DNA from: Paratinospora sagittata
Taxonomy: Eukaryota; Streptophyta; Magnoliopsida; Ranunculales; Menispermaceae
Direction of reading: 5' to 3'
Length of the DNA stretch: 64,000 nt
NCBI GenBank assembly: GCA_035771175.1
Contig: CM069612.1
Coordinates: forward strand, 25,836,987 to 25,900,986
Position 1 is the first letter of the stretch, and the number at the start of each line of letters is the position of its first letter. Of this stretch, positions 45,147 to 57,276 are shown piece by piece. The notes beneath the pieces were generated by a model that made no database searches, was not told the DNA's origin, and saw only the letters and a program-made list of their open reading frames with translations. The position numbers were made by a program, and so were the translations under genes.

Positions 45147-46636
45147 GTAATGTTATATATATATATATATGTTACGAGCCAACGTCATTTTTTAATACAG
45201 ACACTCAGTCTTTTTTGAATATTTTGAAAATGCGCCTGTATTTAAAGATGTTGCACAATATACGAGTATTTCCAAAACATTTAAATGAGATGAGTGTCCA
45301 CTTCAAAAATGAAGTTGACACAACGTATATAAAATATTTTTCAAAAAAAAAATTAATATTTTAGGTAAATGATTTTTCTTATTTTGTCACCTTTAACTCA
45401 AGTAGAGGTAGTAAAAAATAATTAAAAAAATAATAATAACTTATTCTATTAATGCTTAACCTTTACTACAAATAGACATTTATTTTAAAGTCGAAGCAGA
45501 AGTTAAATAGAGTTTATTAGACCCATATTCTTTTTTGGTATAATTTAAATGGGCATAATACATAAACTTTCTAGATTTTTTATACTTTTTAAAAATAATT
45601 CATGATTGCAAACTTTAAAAAAAAAATGTTTCTGAATAAAAATTGTGAACTTTCGTGTATATTCAATAATACTTGTACATCAGATTTTGTAAATTAATTA
45701 ACTTATCATATTATGTGGTATTAATTTGTGATGTTTATATTTTGGGAAAAGCTAGAGGTGTTTTTTTTTTCTCCTTGGGTTTCACGTGCGACCCGAGTTG
45801 AAATTACGCAGGTCACATGCCGGACCCTCCCTCATTGGTTATTTTACAATCTTGCTTGATTTTTCGAAGGGGCAGGTTAAGCTGTCAGTCACGTGGATGG
45901 TTCAAGCGTCGTTGTTGCTCGCCAACTCATCCCTCTCTGCGTCCCTTTCCCTTCGTTGCCACGCCTATTACTTGATTGATTGATTGGCCCCACTTTCAAT
46001 CATCATGTAACGGCCAAGATTCTCAGTTCTACGTGGGACCCGCAACTTGAGGCATCTTACGATCCTGAAACAGCGTAAGTATAACTCATCCAGGAGTACC
46101 GGATGATGAGAATGATTGCCCGCAACTTGAGGATCTCTGCTTTTCTTTTACGTCGTACCTTTGGTTCCTTAGGAGAATATGATTCCGTAGTCCCAAGAGA
46201 GACCCACGTGGCACAATTTCTGACATAGACCTCTAGCTCCGGAATCCTGGCCCCACACGCCAATAATTTTTCGGTGGATAGAGCTTCTTTTATGATTTAA
46301 AAATTATATTTTTAATTTTAATGTGTATGATAAGTAAAAGATTTTTTTTTTTTTGATGATGCGGTGATGTTAGTAATATGATGTATTAACCCATTAACTT
46401 AAATATAAATTTAAGTATATATATTTAATTATTTTAATATTTTTTTAAAAAAAAATTACACATATTCGGTAGATATGTATTATAAATTCTTGGTTTTCAC
46501 TTTTTTTTGTTATTTTTATAGTTTCGCAATTCTTATTTATACCCAACTTATCATCTACCTAAATTTTTTTTTACATTTTGTTTTGGGGAGACCCACTTGC
46601 TATATATCATCATAGAAATTTTTTTATGTAACTGAA
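44531..46636. other. Intergenic, no supported gene
   Basis: Includes an (AAT)n microsatellite at 45100-45146 and a less AT-rich stretch at 45780-46265 whose short minus ORF (46057-46263) has no recognisable family. Confidence 0.6.
45100..45146. repeat. (AAT)n microsatellite
   Basis: About 15 AAT units. Confidence 0.95.
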
Positions 46637-46693
46637 TAGAAATAATGTTTTTGTTTTTGGAAAGGTAAAGAGGGGAACACCCAGCAAGAACAA

Positions 46694-49600
46694 CTAGCAC
46701 ACTACATCTCGAACTCTCCTAGGCCAAGAAACCCCAGCTGCATCTTCCCTCAAAATATTGAATAACCCACGGGGAGGGGAAGACAGGATACACACTCCCC
46801 GATTGAACTTCAAAGCCTCAGTAGCCAAATAGTCTGCTGCTCTATTACCTTCTCTGTAAATGTGCTCAACTTGAACTATCCAATCTCTCTGAAGGAGTCT
46901 TCTACACTCATTTACCAAGTTGGAAAGGCTAAGCTGCGGCATACTGTTGCCTTTTAACCAACCAGCCACCATAGCCGAATCTGTTTCGAAAACTATAGAA
47001 CGATGACCCTCCTCCCAAGCAAGACGTAAGCCATGAACAGCAGCCCATAATTCAGCTTCAGTTGCAGTACAAGAACCAATATTAGCCACAAACCCCCTCA
47101 ACCACATACCACGATAGTCACGGAGAAGACCGCCACCCCCTGCTCGCGATGAAGCATTCTTAAGACATCCATCAGTATTAAGCTTAGTCCAACCATGGTT
47201 GGGAGCACACCAGCCTACCATCTTCACCCTCTCTATCAGTCCAGCACCATGGACCGCCACTTTGGCTCGAAAAGCATGAATGATTTCAGCCACTTTCCCT
47301 TTAAGCCAAGCCATGCTATACTCGAAGTGAAAACGAAGATTACGAAAAGCTAAATCGTTCCTCCATTTTCAAAGAGCCCACACGGCAACTGTAAAGTAGG
47401 AAGCCCAGTCATAGTCAACATTACAATCATTAACGCCAGCAAGATTATGAGCAAGCCAGCTTTGGAAATCCAAATTGCTCTGAAGATGGTACTCAACTGG
47501 CTGCAATAGACGCTTCCATAATTGCACCGCTCTAGAGCAATTTCGAAAAATATGATCAACATCCTCGATACATCCCACACATTCAATACAGTCAGATGCC
47601 ATGGTGAAACCCCTTTTCATCCGCTCAGCATTGCACATGATCTTTCGATGCGCAACCATCCACAAAAAAGTCTTGCATCTTTGAGGAACTTTAAGCTTCC
47701 AAATCATCCTCCAAAGGGAAGTAGGATCTCCCATAAGAGTTCCAGTAGAAATAGTATAAGCAGAGGACACCGTTAATATGCCACTCTTAGAAGCGCCCCA
47801 ACATATGCCATCTGCAACCTCCTCCTCATCCCATAAGAGCACAGCAGCAAGTTTATTTTCAACCTCAAAAGGGAGTAAACCTGAGAGAGCATTCCAGTCC
47901 CACCCTGAACCCTTCACCCAATAGCTTGAGACAGGCCTATACATCTCCACCAAACTCAAATCCCGCATTTTCGTATTGATTAAGGCCACCTCACCTACCC
48001 ATGTATCAAGCCAAAAAAGAGTGTCCTTACCATTACGAACTAGAGCCCGCACTCCGCTACGTAAAATAGGCGAGGCTTTAACAATGCCCCACCACGCATT
48101 GGAAGCCCCATTCTTAGGCTGCAACCTATCAATAGTTGCTTCCCGATGCAGATACTTCATGGAAAGAACTATGGCCCAAAAGCTATTCTTATTTGTAATT
48201 AGTCTCCATCCCAATTTGGCCAAAAGAGCCAAGTTCATATAAGTCATACTCTTAATGCCAAGACCACCGTCCTCCATAGGTTTGATGATGATTTCCCACT
48301 TAATGAGGTTGACGCCCGGCTTCTCATTGGACCCTCCCCATAGAAAACGTCGAACTAATTTATCAATGGTATTACACACCCCTATTGGTAACACCATAGT
48401 CTGCATGATGTACATGGGAATAGAGTTAAGCACCGATTTAGCTAGAACCAATCTACCCGCAAAGGACAAGAATTTTGTCTTCCACCCCTCCAATCGAGTA
48501 GTCACTCTCTCAATGATGTACTGAAAGTCAGCAGGTCGGACCCTCCCATGAATGGAGGGAGCACCCAGATACCGACCCAAGTTGTCCGTAAGGGGAATAC
48601 CAGACATAATAGATATGTCTTGGGCCACCGCAAGCTCCACATTGTGAGATACAAATATATGAGATTTCTGGTAGTTAACTCTTTGGCCCGAGCACACACA
48701 AAATAAATCCAGGCACTTCATAATAACCTTTATCTGCTCTGTAGATGCTTCCGCAAACAAAACCATATCATCTGCAAAGAAAAGGTGGGATATAGAAGGA
48801 CCATTACGAGACAGCTGTATGGGTTTCCATTCCTTTCGCTCCACTGCCCCATTAATCAAATGACCCAATCTTTCAATACACAGAACAAAAAGATAAGGCG
48901 AAATTGCATCCCCTTGCCGAACTTCGCGCTCAGGAGAGAAACAATCCAAAAGATCCCCATTCCAGACAATCGACATCCTAGAGGAAGAGACACAATGCAT
49001 CACATTTCGGATTCACCCATCACCAAGACCAATCTCCTTCAACGAGTCTTCAATAAAATCCCAAGATAATCGATCATAGGCCTTTTCAAGATCAATCTTA
49101 ATTGCCATATGAGGTACACCACTCTTCTTAGTTCTCATTGAATGAAGGACTTCTTGATACACAATGACATTATCTGTAATTTGGCGACCAGGGACAAAGC
49201 TGCTTTGGTTGGGAGAAACAAGACTAGGGAGGATCATCTTTAGCCTATTTGTCATAGCTTTTGTAATCACTTTATATCCCACGTTGCAGAGACTTATAGG
49301 TCTAAGCTGGGTCAATAATTCAAGATGCTGAACCTTCGGTACTAATACCAACAGAGTATCATTGATCCCATCTGGAAGCTTTCCTGACACCCAAAAGTCT
49401 TGAACAAGCTTGTAGACCGAAGGCCCCACTGTAGTCCAGAGGCGTTGATAAAAACCTGCATGAATACCATCCGGGCCTGGCGCTTTGAAGGGAGCCATAT
49501 CAAATAAAGCCTGACGAATCTCTTCAATCTCAAAGGGCTGATGAATCCTTGCCATGACAGCACCATCTAGAATTGGAAAACCCCCTTTAGGAAAATCAGA

Positions 49601-50848
49601 CATATCCCCGCAAGGTTCTTTTGAAAATAACCTGGTATAAAAATCTTGAATTAGGTGCTTCAACTGAGCTGAATCTGAAACCCAATTTCCATCTGCACCT
49701 TTTAACCTCTCAATGGCATTCCTACTCCGATGAATGACTGTAGTAGCGTGGTAGAACTTGGTATTGCGGTCACCCGAAAGGATCCAGTCGGCTCTAGATT
49801 TCTGAAACCACGAGAGTTCTTCTTGATACAGAACAAGGTCCAGCTCCTTCTTAAGCTTAGACTCCAAAAGATGAATACGGTGTGTAGGGTGTTTAGATAA
49901 GACACGTTGAATGCCTGCAAGTCTCGCCCAAAGTCTCTTCTTCCTCCTAGAAATACTCCCAAACTCGATACTATTCCATGAAATAAGAATCGAGGCTATA
50001 TGCCGATTATTTGTATCCAAAGATCGGTCACGACTCCAATTCTCCTTAATGACGTTGTAAAATCCCGGATGAGTCAGCCAAGCTGCCTGAAATTTAAACT
50101 GCGTTGGCCTCACAGTGGCACTTGAACCCTTTAAACGAACCAAGATAGGAACATGGTCGGAGTGATGTTTAGGAAGGTGAATCACTCTAGCGTCCTCAAA
50201 CATATGCCTCCAAGCTAAATTACATAAAACTCTATCCAGGCGAGCTCCCTTAAACTGATCCCCTATACCCCTACTCCAAGTATAGGCTTGTCCGGAAAAT
50301 CCCATGTCCAGCAAATCATGATCAAAAATCCAATCCCCAAAACCAGAGCTGCCATGATGAGCCACAGCATTCCCACTACTAACTTCTTCGGAACATACCA
50401 CCGCATTAAAATCTCCCGCAATAATCCAAGGCTCACTCATATCAAAAACATTCTTATTAAGATCCCTCCATAACAACTTCTTCAAGCTGGCTGTAGGACT
50501 ACCATAAACAACGGTTAACAACCACTGATGCATACTACTATCCCGAACCCTCATATGGATAAACTGAGGATGAGTAGCAATAATATTTATTTGACAAGAA
50601 CTATGCCAGAACACCCAAATACCACCACTGAAACCCAATGATTCTACCCGGACCCATTCATCAAAACCCAGCTTTTTACAGAGAAAATCTGCCTGAGATC
50701 CACTCACTTTGGGCTCTAACAACCCCAATATGCCTGGTTTATGCATCTTAAGCAGGTCTTTCAGGGAACGGTGAAACTCCTTCGAAGCCGCCCCTTGACA
50801 ATTCCAGATCATAAGATCCATAAAAACAAGAAAAAATAGGCTACCCAC
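46694..50848 (-). pseudogene. L1 ORF2: endonuclease, reverse transcriptase, RNase H (two TGA stops)
   Basis: One continuous frame of 1,384 codons. Residues 1-240 form an AP-type endonuclease (WNCQGAASKEF, LLEPKV, AGDFNAV, HHSDHVPI). The RT follows (FKAPGPDGIHAGFY, SFVPGRQITDNV, KIDLEKAYDRLSWDF, VRQGDAISPYLF, FFADDMVLF). Then come a zinc-binding zf-RVT region (CNAERMKRGF...CIECVGCIEDVDHIFRNC) and a plant-type RNase H (LNTDGCLKNASSRAGGGGL, TATEAELWAA, FETDSAMVAGW, NRAADYLA). The stops are at 49013-49015 (between GLGDG and IRNVMHC) and 47369-47371 (before KWRNDLAF), both where plant LINEs usually have Trp. The likely real start is Met10 (MDLMIWNCQG). ORF2 starts 35 bp after ORF1 in another frame. 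Confidence 0.92.
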
Positions 50849-50883
50849 CCCTACCGAAGACCAAAAAATTGACGAACACGGCT

Positions 50884-52650
50884 TTAAGAGGAGAACCCTC
50901 CATCAACAATATCCATCCTCCCAAGCGATTCATCCTTGTCACTAGGAGCTTCGTTATGCACCCCCACCAGATTAGCTTGTGTTCCACCAAGTTCCCGCCT
51001 ACCAATAGCAGGAACATGCCCAGAATCCACCACAATAGGAGGATCTTGATGACGTTCTGGTATCAAATTAAATGTAGGATGAATACCCTCCATGTTCTCA
51101 ACCTGATGCTGGGGATGAGAGACCACCGATCGAGAAATCAACTGACCTCTATTGGACCCACGCACCACAATATGTTCCTCCGCAGCGGCAGCTTGCTTGG
51201 ACTGAGCAGAGATAGAAGTGATGTCACGAGTTAGTAAATTCTTCTTTGTTCGAACTGCATTGCTGTTCTCTACAGCCACTTGAGTGCTTGGGCCATTATC
51301 CACTTCCTTAGTATTTATTTGCACATTGGGCCTTCTCCCTTTACTCTTGGCATATTCATTAAGTGATATCCCTGAGCCCATGTGCACGCCAATATCCTTA
51401 TCAAGATGCGGCCCATCTCGTTGATCACTATCAATATTTTCCTCAGGAATATCCTCAACCGCTAATGCCGCATACCGAGAAATATGTTGCTGAAAACTAG
51501 CATTTTGTTTAGCACCAATCAGTGGCATATCCCGAGGATCACGTCCAGCTCTCCCACTATTTCCATTTTCAGTTTTGGTCATACCTCTACGAGATCTTCT
51601 AGAAGCCAACATCCATGGCCCATAACTTTCGGTTATTTCCTGATTCACCGGAGGCTCAACCGGCCTAGATTGAACTCCGACCACATCTCTAACATCTCCG
51701 GCCAGCACTTTCGCCGGTCCGCCGTGATGAGGCGTCTCTTGGCCCTCTGTCTTTGGACACGCATCTTTCCGATGCCCATAACATCCACAATCAAAGCAAA
51801 TTAAATGGATCCCCTCGTATTCAATCCGTCGAACCCGACGTCGTAAAGTGAATTTAGATAGGAGTGGCTTGGTTATATCTACCTCCACACAGATACGCGC
51901 GAACTTCCCCCTAGAGACGGTGCTTGTTGCATCATCAATCTTCACCGGGCGACCAATACGCGCCCCTACTTTCATGAGGAAATCATAGTCATAGTATTCA
52001 ATTGGGAGACAAGGGATTCGCACCCACACCAACAATCTATCCATGTTCACCTGCCCCGGATCAAAATTAGGATGCCATTGCCGCACTGTCAGATAATGAT
52101 CAAAGATCATCCATGGGCCCTCAAATTTTGCATACTCAAAATCCTCCTTGGAGGCAAACTTGACAAGAAAATAGTCTTGATCAATAGCAACTAATTCAAT
52201 AGAAGCCTTCGGACGCCATAAGGCCTTAATCTTACGTAACAGGAATGTAAATCCAATTGTTCTGCCCAACAATTTGATAATAAGTGTATGTCTCCATGGG
52301 CGACGTAAGCGTCTCTTCTCCTCCTTGGATATGTGAATGACTGGACACTCGGACTCGGACTCCTCAGCCCCCATCTCTCCTTCATCATCTGAGGTCCAAT
52401 CCTCATCGGACGTCTCACCATCATCCATCCGGCCCGTATAGCCCAAAAGTTTGTCTCTAAATGTTGGCAAGGGGGCGAACATCCCATTCCCCTCAGCATT
52501 CTCCTTGCATGCCTGAGTCTCCTCCACCATATTTACGTCCGCCATCGGCGACAAATCCGGTTCCACTCCATCCACATTCATCTTCACTTTTTTGTTACTT
52601 CGTTCAAGCAAATCAGTTTCCTGTTGAGAGCGACTTGGAGGTGAAAACAT
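50884..52650 (-). CDS. L1 ORF1 (gag-like RNA-binding protein, DUF4283 and zinc knuckle)
   Basis: An intact 588-residue ORF. The N-terminus is acidic (MADDGETSDEDWTSDDEGE-like stretch near 75-100). Residues about 110-270 form the DUF4283 domain found in plant LINE ORF1 (LIIKLLGRTIGFTFL, FLVKFASKEDFEYA, GPWMIFDHYLTVRQW, VWVRIPCLPIEYYD). A CX2CX4HX4C knuckle follows (CFDCGCYGHRKDAC). The C-terminal half is hydrophilic. By family it binds element RNA and acts as nucleic-acid chaperone in the LINE ribonucleoprotein. Confidence 0.9.
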   Translation of the reverse strand: MFSPPSRSQQETDLLERSNKKVKMNVDGVEPDLSPMADVNMVEETQACKENAEGNGMFAPLPTFRDKLLGYTGRMDDGETSDEDWTSDDEGEMGAEESESECPVIHISKEEKRRLRRPWRHTLIIKLLGRTIGFTFLLRKIKALWRPKASIELVAIDQDYFLVKFASKEDFEYAKFEGPWMIFDHYLTVRQWHPNFDPGQVNMDRLLVWVRIPCLPIEYYDYDFLMKVGARIGRPVKIDDATSTVSRGKFARICVEVDITKPLLSKFTLRRRVRRIEYEGIHLICFDCGCYGHRKDACPKTEGQETPHHGGPAKVLAGDVRDVVGVQSRPVEPPVNQEITESYGPWMLASRRSRRGMTKTENGNSGRAGRDPRDMPLIGAKQNASFQQHISRYAALAVEDIPEENIDSDQRDGPHLDKDIGVHMGSGISLNEYAKSKGRRPNVQINTKEVDNGPSTQVAVENSNAVRTKKNLLTRDITSISAQSKQAAAAEEHIVVRGSNRGQLISRSVVSHPQHQVENMEGIHPTFNLIPERHQDPPIVVDSGHVPAIGRRELGGTQANLVGVHNEAPSDKDESLGRMDIVDGGFSS

Positions 52651-53611
52651 CCCTGCGACAAAGGAGAGAGCGAAGAGGATCGAAGCAGCGTCGCCTGGCG
52701 AGAGAACAAGTTCTGAAATCGAGTGAGAGGTGCTCTGAGGTCGCGGTCAGACTCGTGAGAGAATGAGTTCTCTCGGTGCGAAGGCAAGCGATGACTCCGG
52801 AGCTCTCGATTTCAGCTAGGGTTCCGGCGAGAGAAAGAGAAGAGCAGCTTTGCAGTGACGAAATCTCGAAAACAATGGCCGGTCAAGCAAAAAGAAAAAG
52901 AACGCATACAGATCAAATGATAGCTTCACTGTGAATCATCTACTCATTTAGAAATGACGAAAAAGAAGACTCACCAAACCTCAAACAATGACAGCCACAA
53001 CAGATTGATCGAAGAAATTAAACAGAGAAAAATCTGAGAGAGATCGCACCTCGCACAACAAATTCCGAGAGCTCAAGAAACGAGCAGAAGAACAGAGACA
53101 CCAGTTATCGGCTCATCTTTGTCGCAACTACGAACTTCAGACACCAGTTTCAGATCTGAGATTAATCCAGAAATTAGTCCCTTGTTGTTCGTACTCCAGA
53201 AAGCAGATCTGAAATTAATCCAGAAACCAGTTTCAGATCTGAAGTTTCAGATCTGAAATAGTTCACCCAGTTTCGACTTTCCAAAGAAGATACGATACTG
53301 CAAGAGTTGTTTTTAATTCGTCTTAGTTAACCCTAACCACTCTCTGCACCTTCGAAACGTACACGCTAAGTCCCACAGCACTAGGCGCCGACTAATCCTC
53401 GTATCCTTCTAAAGCTAGATTTCACCGAGACCTCTCGATCAGAGCTCTAATGGCGAAGGACGCCGACAAGAAGAAGATGAAGAAGGAGAAGAAGAAGAAC
53501 AACAACTCTAACAATGGCGAAACCGAAGCAAACGAACCAAAGGCGACCGCGCAAGGCAGCAAAACCACCGAACCAGTCACAACCCCATACTCTGCTTTTT
53601 CCGCAGAGATC
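52651..53611 (-). other. L1 5' untranslated region
   Basis: About 960 bp between the 5' target duplication and ORF1. CAGATCTGA occurs four times (53151, 53203, 53234, 53248), partly with a shared ATTAATCCAGAAA neighbour, so the leader has short internal repeats. Its outermost 160 bp contain a plus-strand ORF, listed separately. Confidence 0.6.
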
Positions 53612-53614
53612 TAG
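53450..53614 (+). other. 54-codon Lys-rich ORF antisense to the L1 5' end
   Basis: MAKDADKKKMKKEKKK opens an ORF that runs through Asn-, Thr- and Ala-rich text to a stop (TAG) formed by the first bases of the target duplication. The preceding 150 bp look like a plant 5' untranslated region. It may be a captured piece of a host first exon or a by-product of L1 sequence. No family recognised. Confidence 0.35.
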
Positions 53615-53630
53615 AAATAATGTTTTTGTT

Positions 53631-54525
53631 GAGTACATGGAATCACCTTTGTTTTATCAAAGGTTTAAAATTGATAGGAAGATGTCACCACTTTCTTTTT
53701 GTAGTCTAATTAAATAAGTTCGTGTTATATAAAATTGTACAAAATTTCATGCTAATTATCAAGTTCTTAATGTTACACTCATTTATCTAGTTGAATAGTG
53801 GAGGATTTGCCAAAAACAAGTGTTATATAAAGGATTCAATATAATTTAATAGGAAAATATTACAATTATATATATAACTATACATACATATTTATTGAAT
53901 ATTACTATTTTATACATATTAATAGATATATATGTAGTTATACATATAATTATAATTTTTTATAATTAAATTAATATTTTTTAAATCAATATATGCTAGT
54001 TCATGTTAGTCCACACATCAAAATAAATTGTGCTATACACTGCATTTATTCTCTGTTTGTGGGCATTTATGCTACAATATTGTATTCTTAAATACCTATT
54101 ATATTTTTTCAAAAAAAAAAAAAACCCATTATACAGTCAATTAATTTTTTTAGTCCCCAAAAAATTTGATCTAATATATTTAATCTTAATAAGATATTCA
54201 TTAAAATAAAATCAATTATAATTGATTGGATGGGACAGAGTTGACCCCACAAGGCTACTTAGAAGAAGGTGAGGCTTCCTTTCCTTCAACTGCCATCTCC
54301 ACAATCCCGAGGTCAGATCAAGTGGTCAGATAAATCCATTGCTTCACCGACAATTAATCCATTAAGAGACAGCACGGATTTCGGCTGGGAGCTTTAAATA
54401 ACTGAGAGAAAAGCCGTGTGTTAGTGTGGAAGCTGTTCTTCTCTTCTCTTTTTCTTTTAATTTCTTTTCTTAGAAGGTGTTGCTCTTTACCTGATCTGGT
54501 GATCTGGGGATCTGGGTGTGCTTCA
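53631..54525. other. Intergenic and 5' untranslated region of the DUF1218 gene
   Basis: AT-rich to about 54230. A pyrimidine-rich stretch (54436-54475) lies just above the start codon at 54526, and TTTAAATA at about 54394 is a weak TATA candidate. Confidence 0.5.
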
Positions 54526-56419
54526 ATGGCGTCAACTGTGCTGTTAGTCATAGTGTTCGCCTTTGATCTGATTGCTTTTGGTCTTGCTGTTGCAGCTGAG
54601 CAAAGGAGAAGTTCAGTAAGTCCTTTTTTTCTTTTTTCTTTTTTCTGTTTTTCAGATCTATGTATTGTTTCAGATTCTTGTTATTATTATTTCTTATTTT
54701 AGTTCTATATGGTGTTTTGCTTCTGATTCTTGTGCATAAATGTGGGTACCCATGAGATAATTTGAGCATTTCTGATGTTCTGAACGCTATTTGATATTCA
54801 CCTTGTTTTATTGTGTTGATTGATCTGTGTGGTTTGTAATTCTCTTGTTTTAAGTTGAATTTGAGTGAAAAAGTGGGTGATTTAGGTACCCTTTTGGCTG
54901 AAGTAGAAATATAGGTTTCTGGTTTGACGTATTTGGTTTGTAATTTGGGTGATTTTGGTGGAATTTAAGTGGGTAAATGGACAGTTTATACACCCGTTTC
55001 CTTGAATTAGTATTTAATCTTGTAATTGTTTTGAAGCTCGGTCATAGATATGGATTCCTCGTTACTGATGTCAATTATAAATGTTTGTAATGTGTGAGGT
55101 CCTCAATGAGTATAATAGAAGTGAAAGATGATTTGTGTACTGATCTTTTTTTAATGAATGAGAACCAATTTCCCAAATTTATGGACGTAAGAAGGGTTTG
55201 GATGAATTGGTATTATTTTCCCTGACATTTGAAGCATGGCCTTAAATCTCTGTTTTGAAGTCCTTGGTAAGTTTCATGACAGCAGTTCAACACAACTTGG
55301 AATGAACTTCCAGGGTCTTGATTATTACATTTCTGTTGACAATAAGGAAAATGCTAAGATCTCAGCCTTCTTGTTCCAGATCAGTGTGAAAAGATCGTCA
55401 GATGTGTGGTATCATCTAAGGATTTTAGCCCCCCCTCCATAATTCCATTGGGTACTTTTCAGTTTATGTACTAGTTATGAACTTGTATCTCTATAATTTC
55501 TATATACTAAGGCTTTCAAATAAAAATTGAGAATATAGAAAGAACTCAAAACTATCTCGTAGAATGTAAATATTCTATAGAATAATGCAAATAACTTAAA
55601 GACAATATAGATTACTTTGGTAATTCGTTAAAAACTGATCCATATCAATCTTTGGCAGGCTCAAATTGTACCTGATCAAGAGAAGAACTACAACTACTGT
55701 GTGTATGACTCAGACATTTCGACGGGCTTGGGCGTGGGTGCACTTCTGTTCCTCATGGCTAGTCAAGCACTCATAATGGTGGCAAGCAAATGCTTCTGCT
55801 GTGGGAAGGCTCTGCGACCTGGAGGTTCAAGAGCTTGGGCTATCGTCCTATTCATTGCATGTTGGTATGTATAACTCAGAATGAACACATTAGTCCATAG
55901 AGACGAAATGCTTCCTTTCTCCAATGGACTTGCTTCCAGGCCTATAATACCCATCTAACTTGTTGGGCAGGCCTAAATCTCAATTAGTATCAATGTTGTC
56001 CCCAACTTAAGTACCTCTGGGCTTAGGTGTGGGGTTTTATTCTGAAAGGCCTCAGTACTTAGGACGACATCCCAACTTATATTTTATGTGATGAACTTAA
56101 CTATGTATCCAACGGGGGGACTTTTATTTTGGTCCATCGAACTTATGTTGTTGCATTGATCTGTTTTAGGGTTACGTTCCTTATTGCCGAGATCTGCTTG
56201 CTGGCTGGTTCTGTAAGAAATGCCTACCACACCAAGTATGGCCTTTATGGAGCTGATCCTCCATCTTGCCAAACCCTGAGAAAGGGCGTGTTTGCAGCCG
56301 GAGCAGCATTCATTGTCTTCACCGGTATACTCTCCGAGCTCTACTACGTTTCTTACTCTAAGGCTAATGATACACCATATGGAAGAGAAACCGGTGTCGG
56401 AATGGGTACTTACAGCTGA
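54526..56419 (+). CDS. DUF1218 family four-helix membrane protein (three exons)
   Basis: Exons 54526-54615, 55659-55864 and 56170-56419, with GTAAGT and GTATGT donors and CAG/TAG acceptors, give 181 residues. The protein starts MASTVLLVIVFAFDLIAFGL (first membrane segment or signal anchor), then AEQRRSS at the exon 1/2 junction, NYCVYDSDISTGLGVGALLF (second segment), the cysteine cluster KCFCCGK, a third segment, AGSVRNAYHTKYG, PPSCQTLRKGVFAAGAAF (fourth segment) and the C-terminus GVGMGTYS. This is the DUF1218 (PF06749) pattern, closest in wording to small Arabidopsis members; relatives MWL1/MWL2 affect wall lignin, but function here is unknown. Intron 1 is about 1.04 kb and has no transposon that I see. 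Well supported. Confidence 0.92.
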
Positions 56420-56940
56420 GCTAACTGATTCCACCACATTTACTGCCATGGAAAGGGATTGTATTGTTTGAACCCTCTTATATTGATTGGTTATTTTGAG
56501 CTTTCAGTTCTTGGTGTTTCTACAGAGATAATAGTGTAATGGTAGGAAGAAATGCTAAGTGATATTGAACTTCTTATTCCTCAATTTTTTCTGTAATATT
56601 GTTACTGTGGCTTTATTCATACGAATATAAATGCGTTCGTGTCACAGTTGTATTGTTCTAATTGGGCCAGTAGAATAAATGTAATAACAGTTAGCAGAGA
56701 GCAGTTAATCTGTATTAGTTTTATTTCTAACCTTAGTGTTGCAGTTGTTTTGGCTGAATTTGCCGCTATAAGAAGATTAGCGAGACAAGGAGGAGGTGGT
56801 TTACATCTCCTTTACCATGTAAAATAAAGGAAAATAAAAAACACAAGATTTTTATATGATTCAGAAAAAAATTAAACTAATAGATGATAAACCTACAATG
56901 CAAACCAAGTGTAGCCTAATACAATAAAATTTGAACTTAA
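56420..56940 (+). other. 3' flank of the DUF1218 gene
   Basis: Probable 3' untranslated region with AT-rich signals (AATATAAATG near 56623, AGAATAAATG near 56691). No further gene before the copia element. Confidence 0.5.
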
Positions 56941-57202
56941 TGTTAAACAAGAGACTCAGTCCACTCACAACACAGCAGGCTTATCTCCAACGACTTCAAC
57001 ATCTGCAACAACCTTATCAACTCCAACAACCTGATTTCCTTTTTAAACTCTGCTTCCACATATCTTGCACTTGATATCTATTGTTTATTTCAAATGTATT
57101 CTTATCCTTTTAAGTGTAACAACCTGAGCTGTATAAATAGATCAACACACAAACTGGTTTGGCATTGAGGCCAGAACCTTTTATTCATATCTTATTCTTT
57201 CA
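56941..57202 (+). repeat. 5' LTR of the complete copia element
   Basis: TGTTAAACAAGAG...TATTCTTTCA. TATA box TATAAATAG at about 57133. Confidence 0.95.
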
Positions 57203-57214
57203 TGGTATCAGAGC
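57203..57214 (+). promoter_or_regulatory. Primer-binding site
   Basis: TGGTATCAGAGC, complementary to the 3' end of plant initiator methionine tRNA, directly after the LTR. Confidence 0.95.
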
Positions 57215-57276
57215 TACTCTGCTCACGCACGTCTACACTGATTCTCCACTTTTTTTTTTTTTTTTTTTTCATCTAA

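Larger units (their letters stand above)
46637..53630 (-). mobile_element. Near-complete plant L1-type LINE with 19-bp target duplication
   Basis: TAGAAATAATGTTTTTGTT occurs at 46637-46655 and 53612-53630, flanking about 6.96 kb that reads on the minus strand as 5' region, ORF1 and ORF2 (endonuclease, RT, zinc-binding region, RNase H). The 3' tail is only a few adenines and merges with the A-rich duplication. ORF1 is open; ORF2 is interrupted by two in-frame TGA codons and no frameshift. Target-primed insertion of a full-length element is the simplest reading. Confidence 0.92.

Noticed and set aside
47522..49069. Several plus-strand ORFs of 80-95 codons
   Set aside because: Antisense shadows of L1 ORF2.
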